Assembly: GCA_963210315.1 (NCBI GenBank)
Contig: OY723286.1
Coordinates: 930,001 to 994,000, forward strand
Length of the DNA stretch: 64,000 nt
DNA from: Rhynchopus euleeides
Taxonomy: Eukaryota; Euglenozoa; Diplonemea; Diplonemida; Diplonemidae
Direction: 5' to 3'
The notes under the pieces are model-generated. The model was not told the DNA's origin. It worked only from the letters and a program-made list of their open reading frames with translations, and made no database searches. The position numbers and the translations under genes were made by a program. Shown in pieces: positions 39,816 through 47,674 of this stretch (the stretch's first letter is position 1; each line of letters starts with the position of its first letter).

Positions 39816-41464
39816 CCGCCTCCCCTGTGTTGGTGACCCGTGTCCCGCTGTTGCCGTTGTTGCTGCTGCTGCTGCTGCTGCTGCCCCAGTTGTTGATGCT
39901 CCCGCGGGGCCCGACTGGCTGGGGCCGTCCATCCACCTGACCGCTGCACTGCTACGGCCGGATCTGTCCTCTGCTGTTTGGTTGGCGGCGCTGACGCCGC
40001 CCTCCTTCCACCCCGCCTCGCCCTCTTGCCGGACGGCGGCTCGACCTGCATCACCGCCAGGCCCCCCAGCGCCCACTTCGGTGGGTCCTCGGCTGCCTCC
40101 ACCCGCCATATGCCCCTGTACGCATGTTTGGCGGTTGCGGTCCAACCGAGCTGCCCCTGCAGCTGCATTTCCAGCTCCCCCGCGCGCGCTCCTCGCGCCC
40201 CCGACACCGTGTACATCCTGCCTCGAATCATCGCCCCGAGAGCATGCCTCGCCTGCGCACCCTTTCCCGCCGCCACCCTGACCCCCTTCCTCTGCGCCTC
40301 GGGGTGCCAGGCGACGCCCATCCACCATGCGGCCTGTCTGTGTTGTGCCAGGTCCTTCTCCGCCTCCGGTGCCGACAACCAGAGCACTTCCACCCCGTTG
40401 TCCCTGGTTGGGTGTCGACGCACGTACACCCCTCCCTCCCCGCTCGCCCTCAGGACCTCGTCCACCCTCGCCGCCGCCACCAGTCCTGTGGCCCGCCAGG
40501 CGTCACCCCCTCTGGATGTCGCCACCCGCTGAAGTCCCCTCTGGGCGGCCCACGCCTTCAGGGCCTCTTCCGAGCCCGTCGTTGCGCACGTCGTCAGCAC
40601 CAGCTCCTCCGTGGGGCACGTCCCGTCGCCCGTCTCCTTTGGCCGCGCCGCTCCCGTCACCCACATCTCGCGCAGCGTGACCCCTTGCGCCCGACCCTGC
40701 CCCTGCAGCCTGATCTTCGTTCGTTCCGCTGCGCACCCCGGGAGCGGGTCCTCCGAGCAGAACGTTCGCGCCGCTCCCCGCCTACCCGCTGCCTCCGCTT
40801 CCCGACCCCTCGGCACCAGAGACACCCCGTCCGACACCTGGCTGTCCCAGGGCACCACTGCCTCCGCCCAGTCCTCCTGCCGGATCGCCCAGTCCACCCG
40901 TGGCCGCTGCACACGTCCGGTGTCCGTCGTTTTCGGCACGGGAACCTTCACCAGGTCCTCCGCCGCCTCCGATTCCACCGGGACGACGTCTGCCATCCCA
41001 TCCCCGTCCGTGCCAGCAGTGCTGCGCGGTATCACCGTGGCATAATGCGCGCCCCCCACGTATGCGAGCCGCACCGTGTCCGTACCGTAGTCCACGCCCC
41101 GCTTCTGTTTCCTAAGCCCCGACTCCCGCATCTGATATATCTCGGCTGAGCGCTCAATGCCCCGCAGCAGTGCGTCTAGCTGGACTGCGTCACCCCATGT
41201 CCCCTCCTTGGCCACCAGCGCGCAGTACTGGGAAAAATCCCCTTCCACTAACCCTGCGTAGTGTCCAGCCTCCGCGCGGAGTGTGCGCACCGCCATGGCC
41301 CTGTACGCCGCGTGCCCATGCGGGGTCCCGTGCAACGCTTTGCATACTGCACGGTACATGCAGTTGCCGTCGGGCGTGGCGTCCCGGACCGTCAGCCCGG
41401 CGGGGCTCAGCTCGCGCCGGATCGCTGCCAACTGGGGCCCTACGCCGTCCCCTCCCCCGCACAT
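39419..41464 (-). CDS. LINE-B ORF1: OTU protease, GW domain, Gln-rich coiled coil
   Basis: Taken from ATG 41464 (MCGGGDGVGPQLAAIRRELS), 681 residues; ATG 41653 is an alternative. The frame is also open, in register, through the astacin signal peptide at 42337, giving a chimeric frame of 972 codons. OTU domain ~22-146: DATPDGNCMYRAV with catalytic Cys35, the helix GDAVQLDALLRGIERSAEIY, and RLAYVGGAHYATVI with His140. A middle region follows, then a domain with QGQLGWTATAKHAYRGIWRV and AAEDPP that is also recognisable in LINE-C ORF1. The C-terminus is Gln-rich (CAG-type repeat) then a heptad-like helix (WKQEMEDQLEKQMRMVETLA). LINE ORF1 proteins usually bind RNA and oligomerise; an OTU in ORF1 is unexpected. 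Confidence 0.88.
39751..39897 (-). repeat. CAG/CAA repeat encoding poly-Gln in LINE-B ORF1
   Basis: Two interrupted runs of CAG/CAA codons (about 20 and 10 Gln) inside ORF1 at the start of the coiled-coil part. Confidence 0.9.
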
Positions 41465-41813
41465 CGTCGCGCCACCAGCGCGCGCCCCCACGAACCCGCA
41501 GGCCTCCGCCGCGGCCTCCACCAGCAGCGCCCCGAAGCGTCCCAGCGACGGGGGAGACACGATCGCGACAAGCCTGCCACGATGTCCCCAGGCACGGCGG
41601 GCGGCCCGCGCTTTCACGGGCCGCCAGCGACGCGGCCACCGGATGCGGGCCATCCTGTCCTGCCCACACCCGTCCACGCGCCAACCGAGGAGTGCCGCAT
41701 CCCGCCAGCCGATGCGATGCCTCCCCTCATCCTGCGGATCCGCTTTAGTCGCGCCAGCCGAGTGTCTGAACGCGTCCGGGTGCACCGCGTGGAGGCGCGG
41801 ATCCTTGCACACC

Positions 41814-41833
41814 CTGAGTCCAAGGCTGTGGCC
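41814..41833. repeat. Target-site duplication of LINE-B, 5' side
   Basis: Exact partner of 33779-33798, 20 bp. Confidence 0.95.
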
Positions 41834-42485
41834 AATCTCATGTATGGTTGCCCCGACCCCGCACCCACGCGCAATCGACACCGAGTTCACCCCGTTCCCG
41901 CGCCGCCCGACCGGGGAGCTGCACCCGCCCCCCTGGGTGAAGCGGATGTACGGGCGTGGGCACGACCCCTCCGACCTGCACTTGTTGAACCGGATGCACG
42001 TCTTCGACTCCCAGTCCCGCACCGCCGCAGACACCCGGTTGTCGTTGCTGCTGATCGGGGACGCGATGTAGTAGTTCACAGGCCGCCCCACAGGGAACAG
42101 CTGCGATTTCCTCGTCAGCGGGGTCGCCCCGAGACTCTTCCCGTCACGGCCCCGCTCCACCTGCACATCCCCGTCCACAATGTCGTAGTCGTAGTCCCAG
42201 TCGGGCCGCACACCGTCCCCCTTCTGCTCACCCAGCGCACCTGCTGCCTCGCCGTGCTGCACCTCTGCCCCACGCACGCACAGAGCTGCCACAGCCACAA
42301 GCCAGCCCAGGGTGGTTCCCTGCCGACACATTGTCATTCTTGTCTGTGTTCTCCTTCAGAACAAGATATCACCTCCTTTGTGTGATGGATATGGCACCTG
42401 CGGAGGGGGTCTTGGTCTTGGGCGTGGTCAACAACAAGGCACGGGGTATTGATCACAGTCATGCGTATGATCACAAGGTTGGGGG

Positions 42486-42887
42486 ATGCTGTGGGCGGGG
42501 TCGAATGAGGTTCACTGTCGCTGTCACCGATGGTTGCAGCAGATCCCGCGGGTCGGACCATGAGTCCGATGCAAAGAATACGCACTCACACCACACAGCG
42601 TCCGGCTGGCAGGCGCCTTGATTGGCAAGCGCCTGCAGATGCCGAAAAGAAAGAAAAAGGGGAAAAAGGACAAGGAAGGGGAACAAACCTTGCACGTGCG
42701 TCATGAACAGGGGCAGGTGGTTCATGACAGCGTGCACCCGAGCTAGAGACACCCACACGCGGTGGTGGGTGTTGGACAAAACATCACAAGAAAGCTAGTT
42801 GGGCACACCACGTCGAGCCGTGGCGTGTTTCTGTCGAACAGGCTGGCAGGATACACAGGCAGCCTGCTCACGAGAGGCACGACAGCA
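42486..42887. repeat. Duplicated 3' flank of the DJ-1-type gene, copy 2
   Basis: Partner of 19076-19477. Confidence 0.85.
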
Positions 42888-43676
42888 TCACTTGCTGAGC
42901 ACCAACACGACGTCCTTGGCGGTGGCAGTTGCAGACCCGGGGTTCTGCCCCGTCACCAGACGCTCGTCCACAATGGACAGCTCACCCCAGTCCTTGACGG
43001 CGACAAACTTCGCCCCGCGCTCCTTCAGCGTCGTCTCCAGCATGAAGGGCATCACCTCCGACTTCTCCACAGCGTCCTCCTCGGTGTTGGTGAACCCGCT
43101 CACACGCTTCCCGGCAACCAGGTACTCCCCGGACGACAGCTTCACGTTGACGAGCGCAGCAGGGCCGTGGCACACGGCGGCCACAACACCTCCCTTCTCG
43201 TAGATCGCAGTTGCCGCCTTGTTCTGCGCCTCACAGTCGGGGAAGTCCCACATCACCCCGTGCCCGCCCGCGTAGAAGATGGCGTCGTACTGTGCGGCAG
43301 GCTTCGGCAGCCCTGCGAGCGACACGGTGGCCAGGGACTTCCCCTCCTTCATGTGCTGCTCCTTGAACTTCTGCGACTCCGCGTCCCCAGCGAAGGCCTC
43401 GAGGCTCGACACGTCGCACCCCGCATCCCCGCCCTTCGGGCTGACAAACACCACGTCGTACCCAGCAGCCTTGAACACGGCGTACGGGTGCGCCACCTCC
43501 GGCAGGTACCACCCGGTCGCCGTCGGCACCACTCCCTCCTTCTTCTGCGCCGCCGTGGCCGGCATCTCCGTGTGCTGCGACACCACAAGCAGGACAGACT
43601 TCCGCGCCTGCGTGACGGTGACGGAGGGCTGCGGGGCCACCTGCCCTGTCTGGGGACTGCTCGCACAGATGCCCAT
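42888..43676 (-). CDS. DJ-1/PfpI family protein, copy 2, with acylation-type N-terminus
   Basis: 262 residues from ATG 43676. From ARKSVLLVVSQHTEMP onward it is almost identical to copy 1 (19478-20194), with the same GGHGVMWDFPD and AVCHGPAAL motifs; one Lys is inserted (QKKEG). The first ~26 residues differ: MGICASSPQTGQVAPQPSVT. Gly2 with Ser6 fits the N-myristoylation rule and Cys4 is placed for palmitoylation, so this copy may sit on membranes while copy 1 is soluble. The duplication therefore joined the old body to a new start and new 5' flank. Acylation is inference from the motif. Confidence 0.88.
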   Translation of the reverse strand: MGICASSPQTGQVAPQPSVTVTQARKSVLLVVSQHTEMPATAAQKKEGVVPTATGWYLPEVAHPYAVFKAAGYDVVFVSPKGGDAGCDVSSLEAFAGDAESQKFKEQHMKEGKSLATVSLAGLPKPAAQYDAIFYAGGHGVMWDFPDCEAQNKAATAIYEKGGVVAAVCHGPAALVNVKLSSGEYLVAGKRVSGFTNTEEDAVEKSEVMPFMLETTLKERGAKFVAVKDWGELSIVDERLVTGQNPGSATATAKDVVLVLSK

Positions 43677-43955
43677 GGTCGGGTTGTGTTGGAGTGTGTT
43701 GTGGGTGTGGAAATCTGGGAGGGAGGTGGCTGTGGCTGCAGTGGGTGTGGAAATCTGTGTGCGGGTGCGTGGCTGTATAGCCTGTGTGTCGGTGGCTACG
43801 GTGTAGGCACAGGATGCCGTCAGCGATATGCAAAGCAACACATCACAGAACCACCCGATCACGTCGACGTTCGGTTGGAGATGACCAGCCTCTGGCAGAG
43901 GGTGCTGCATAGCGCACAGGACACGCCAGGCCCGGGTGGGACAGTGCGGGACCTT

Positions 43956-44130
43956 GCTGGGGGAGGGTTCTGCTAACACAAACCACCGATTTTTGTCATC
44001 TTCTACTTTCCTCACGTGAGGGCACAGCATCCCCACCTCCTTGTCGGGGTGCTGCAGAAGTTTTCCGGCGTGCTTTGTATAAACCATCACTTCGCCTGGC
44101 ACCTGGTGGGGTAAGGCGGTGTGGCGGCTG
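43956..44130 (-). other. Possible coding fragment upstream of DJ-1 copy 2
   Basis: A minus-strand stretch in the frame upstream of the DJ-1 start reads HQVPGEVMVYTKHAGKLLQH, then PDKEVGMLCPHVRKVEDDKN and RWFVLAEPSP. It has mixed, protein-like composition unlike the surrounding low-complexity frames. It could be an exon or a stray gene piece. It is not likely part of the DJ-1 protein, because the conserved body and the MGICASS start are complete without it. Confidence 0.25.
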
Positions 44131-44440
44131 GCTGCACTGCACAGGGGCAGAGCAACCTCATCCTGCCACTGCCTGGACCCACAGCAGAGCTGGGCTGCAC
44201 TCAAACACAATCTACGACAATCGCGGCACAGCTGCAGCGCTGCCTCTGCTCGAGACATGCTGCAGCAAGTGCAACGTGTGTCTTGTATGAAACAGGAGGT
44301 AACTCATTCCAACCCACTTCCGAAGCAAGACATTGGGTTTGCTCAACTTATCTTATCAGGGCTGTGTATTCACGCAAACAATAGCTCGATGAAACAAGAC
44401 AGGGTCACACACAGAGAGAGCAGCCTCGAGGAGGCGGTCA

Positions 44441-44719
44441 TCACTTGCCAGGGAACTGTGCGTTCTTCTGCTGCTCAAGCAGCTCCTGGAACTTCTGCTT
44501 GAAGTGCGCCGAGTGGTCACGCATCTTCTTGTTGAACTTGTCGGTGTGCTCCTTGATCATCTTCTCGAACTTGTCGTAGTGCTCCTTCATCTCGGGCGAC
44601 AGCGTGCTCTCGTCAGGCTTGTCAGCGAAGAACTTCTTGTTCTGCTCCTCCATCTTCTTCCCGAACTCCGCATCGAGGCGGTCCAGCTTGTCGGAGAACT
44701 CCTGGTACGTCGTGCACAT
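44441..44719 (-). CDS. Small charged helical protein
   Basis: 92 residues, start ATG 44719 (MCTTYQEFSDKLDRLDAEFG). The protein is strongly helical, with about 20 Lys and many Glu, and no Cys after the second residue. Hydrophobic spacing (FSDKLDRLDAEFGKKM, YDKFEKMIKEHTDKFNKKM, FKQKFQELLEQQ) gives an amphipathic, coiled-coil-like pattern with a Phe about every 11 residues, so it may be one long helix or a helical bundle. No signal peptide. No family recognised; the codon use agrees with the neighbouring genes. Confidence 0.7.
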   Translation of the reverse strand: MCTTYQEFSDKLDRLDAEFGKKMEEQNKKFFADKPDESTLSPEMKEHYDKFEKMIKEHTDKFNKKMRDHSAHFKQKFQELLEQQKNAQFPGK

Positions 44720-44956
44720 CTTGAGTGTCTTTGTGTGTGGGGCTTGTGTCTGTGTGGAAGGGGTGTGCTGGTCGTGAGAGTGCTGCTCAAGGATCCCAAC
44801 GCCAAGAGTTCATCAGAGGTGGGATGTGGGGTTGTGGGAGGGCCTCACCGCAACAGAAGACCTCGAGAAGTGCAATTGCCAACAGCCGTGTGTGTGGATG
44901 CCCGCACACACCTGCCAGGCCTTGTCTACAGTGTGTCTCTGGAAGGCAGCGCCTGC

Positions 44957-45621
44957 ACATGTGTGCGTGTCGGTCTGTGGCGCTGCAAGACGATGAAATA
45001 TATATAAACCAAGCCTGGATGAATACCTGCTCAGGCGAAAGGTGGAACAAGATGCCACATGGGCAAACAAACAGCGCTTGGCACAGATGACCAGGCAACG
45101 GGAATACGAACAGCAAGAAGCCTCAGTACTGCATTGCCGACATTGTATCGGCAGTGCTGTCTATGGGAAACAAACAATGAAGCGAGGATCTGCCGGGGTC
45201 TATAGCAAGAACGGCAACAAGGGTCAGAACCTTCGGAAGTGGATGAGTGCATGAGAGCCGGAATGGACGCACCACGCGCACACACCCACACCCACACCGT
45301 GACGGTGCGAGTGCGAGCAGAGGGCAGTGCGGTGCGACTCTGCGGCCTCAGCCTCCCGGGGCGAGGGCATTACGCCTACGCCGCTGTGTTCAGATTCGTG
45401 CTTTCGTTTCAGTTCATTCAGCGAGACAAGACAACACAAGAATAAGGAACAAGTGGAGACGTGCCGCATGTGGGTTGTGTGAGACACACACAGACACAGA
45501 AACCAGTGTGGTGGTTGTCAGGCGAGTTGAACACATGAAGAAGAGAAGAAGATGTGGAGTGGATTGATCAAACAGAACCATCAGAAACAAGACTTGTCAC
45601 ACTGTGATCGATCGGATCATA
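44957..45621. repeat. Duplicated 3' flank of the peroxidase gene, copy 2
   Basis: Partner of 4078-4732. Confidence 0.8.
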
Positions 45622-46840
45622 TCACATGCCAAGCTCCTGGACATGGCGCCAGGCAGCAAGGTAGTGGGTGTTGAACTGCTGGCGGTTCTGGGCGAACTGG
45701 CGCACAATGTTGCGCAGCCGGTTGTCCGCACGCATCACCATGTCGATGGGGAGCATGGTGAAGCGGCCGCCGGGCCCGCCGCGGTACTGCAGGTCCGTCT
45801 GGCCCTGCTGGGCTGTGCCGCGGCCCCAGTTCCCGTTCTCCAGGTTGAAGAAGTACTCGTTCCCGAAGACCAGGTTGTTTGCGGTCCACACACCCTCGTT
45901 GTTGCTGACCTCTGTGTGCATCCCGCCCATCTGATGTCCTCCCATGAGCGCGACGGCCTTATGCAAGGCCAGCGCGTCCCTGTCCAGGCTGATGTCGAGG
46001 CGCTCAAACACGTCGAAGAAGTGCTGCAGCGTGTCCGGGTGCGGGAAGTTGTCGTTGTTGAAGCGCTTCTGCGGGATGCGCGACGCGTCTCCCACACACA
46101 GCGGCCCGGTCTCCGCCGGTGCCGTGAAGTCGCGCCGCCCGGGCCGCCAGAACAGCGACGGGGACCCCATGTACTCGTGCGCCACGTTCCCGGCCAGCTG
46201 GTACAGGTCTGCGTACGTGATGAAGGGGTGTGCACGCTTCACCGCCTCCAGCGGGTCCGTCACAAGCGACATGATCGTGTTGTCCGGGATCCGGTTCTCG
46301 GGGGCCGTGCGCAGGCACCCCCCGACAGGGCCGCCCACAGGGCGTGCAGACGCGTCGTACGTCGTCACCGCGTGGAACGCCATCCGCACAAACAGCGGCC
46401 GCAGCTCTTCGGGGGCTCGACTCGATCAGCTGCCCAATGGACTGCACTACGGGCTGGTACCGCGCACGTGCAGACGCGAGGATCGCCCGACCCGGCTGTG
46501 TCCTGGGCGGCCCGCTCTGTGCGGGTGTGGGTGCCGTGGGTGGCGGCACCGGCACAGGTGCAGGTGCAGGCGCTGGTGCTGGTGCAGGAACCCTGCCACC
46601 GCCCCTGCCACCACGCCCGCCCCTCCCGCCACGTCCACCTCCCGTCACAAGTGGCACAGGCACAGGCGCTGGTGCAGGTGCCGGTGCAGGTCGAGGCTGA
46701 GGTGCAGGGGCGGGTGCTGGTGCCCCACCACCACCACGACCACCACCGCCACCCCGGCCTCCGCGTCCACCACGCTGTGCCTGCACACCAGTCAGCTGCA
46801 CGGCAAGCAGCGCCACCAGCACGACAGCGGTAGACCTCAT
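45622..46840 (-). CDS. Secreted class I peroxidase, copy 2, one frameshift
   Basis: Begins at ATG 46840 with the same signal peptide as copy 1 (MRSTAVVLVALLAVQLTGVQ), then longer RGG and Ala-Pro linkers, then the peroxidase domain: RMAFHAVTTYD, ITYADLYQLAG, ALMGGHQMGGMH, and the C-terminal LPIDMVMRADNRLRNIVRQF typical of ascorbate peroxidases, ending HVQELGM. The frame changes once in QLIESSPEELRPL, where copy 1 has AGGG and this copy has GGGGG on the plus strand (about 46410-46414). This is a homopolymer, so it may be an error; if real, neither copy in the window is intact. No LINE here, so it shows the empty site for LINE-A. Confidence 0.85.
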
Positions 46841-46969
46841 TCTCAGTGACTTGCAAGCAATCTGCGGCGTGTGATGAGTGTGGTGTCGTAGGTGAGGGGC
46901 GGTACAGGTGGGACACACAACTGGTGCATGCCACAGAACATGGCGACAGCTGTGAGTGTGCAACGTCTT

Positions 46970-47047
46970 CTGTCTCGGACGTGTGTAAGTACGACAAGAC
47001 CGATCATTCGGACACAAGCCGTGACTCTAGGACACCCCTTGCAATGT
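46970..47047. repeat. Dispersed upstream module alpha, partial copy 3
   Basis: The last ~75 bp of module alpha (GTCTCGGACGTGTGTAAGTA onward, with the CCGATCATTCGG palindrome) upstream of peroxidase copy 2. Confidence 0.75.
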
Positions 47048-47674
47048 AGTGAACTCAACAGCAACACCGCACTGACAGGCAATCTTTGGTGGGGGGTGTG
47101 ATATATTTGATCCTGATCGAGACACCAACCTGGTGTCACCTGCACGGACAACGCGTGAACCACTACGGGAGGAGGGGGCGTCTGCCCAGCACCTGTGCTC
47201 TACTACAGGCGGTAGCATGACTTCTCGCAGCCGTGTCACGAAGTCGCCTGGCTCCCCTGAGTCCTGCAACACAACCGAGAAGCGGGGTGCCTCAGGTGCC
47301 TCGGAGGCAGGCACGTGATGATGAACATGGACAGGCTACCCCCTCGCCGGAAGGCGTGGGACACACTGACCCTAACTACACTCGGGCACACCGACCCGTG
47401 CGGAAGCACTGGCATTCAGAAAACAAGAGAGAACTAAAAGCCGTATCTCAGGCGGTGCCCACACTCACCACTGCCGGTAACAAATAAATGCACCGTGTTC
47501 AGACTATCGGAATTCAGGGCAGACGCTTCTCCTCGACCTCAAGCAGAGCTGCGCAATCAGCAATCGCCTGCAGTGGAATGAGGTGGGCCACATACCACAC
47601 GAAGCATTGTTTGTGGATGTAGCAGATCACTCACATACTATCCCACCCCACTGCCCACACACACGTTAATCTTT
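47048..47674. other. Intergenic, no supported gene
   Basis: About 0.63 kb with lower GC near 47.4-47.6 kb. Nothing recognised. Confidence 0.45.

Larger units (their letters stand above)
33799..41813 (-). mobile_element. LINE-B: complete-looking non-LTR retrotransposon with two OTU domains
   Basis: An 8015-bp element in the same sense as the astacin gene, bounded by exact 20-bp repeats. Order from its 5' end: a short leader; ORF1 (OTU protease, a GW-type domain, Gln-rich coiled coil); ORF2 (second OTU, APE endonuclease, reverse transcriptase, zinc knuckle, RNase H); a ~60-bp 3' UTR with no poly(A). Both frames are open throughout. APE plus RNase H places it in the I/RandI side of LINE diversity; OTU-bearing LINEs are known (for example Dualen/RandI of green algae). 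No restriction-type endonuclease was found after the RT. Intact frames and identical repeats argue for a recent, perhaps still active copy. Confidence 0.93.
32776..42337 (-). pseudogene. Secreted astacin metalloprotease, split by LINE-B
   Basis: The 5' part is 42337-41814 and the 3' part 33778-32776; together, with one target repeat, they give 1527 nt, exactly 509 codons. Start MTMCRQGTTLGWLVAVAALC is a signal peptide. The catalytic domain begins near VNYYIASPISSNDN. The zinc motif reads HEIGHSLGL before the insertion and continues SHEQSRKDRDRFVRVDL after it, matching the astacin HExxHxxGxxHEQxRxDRD signature; the Met-turn region is YDYGSIMHYG. After the protease come an Ig-like domain (VQPSRTFIVDFNAVYDPS..) and, after a Pro-Arg linker, two CBM1-like Cys modules (MWSRCGSSPNCCRSGTRCY and RWGSCTRNEGCCSWGLRC). 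The LINE lies inside the zinc-site codons, so this allele should be inactive. Confidence 0.88.

Noticed and set aside
38833-40281. 482-codon plus-strand Pro/Ser-rich frame
   Set aside because: Antisense to the overlap of LINE-B ORF1 and ORF2; open only because of GC bias.
33858-40328. A single 2156-codon frame for LINE-B ORF2
   Set aside because: The first 312 codons overlap ORF1 in another frame and have shadow composition (Gly/Arg/Ala-rich); the ATG at 39392 just after the ORF1 stop is a better start.
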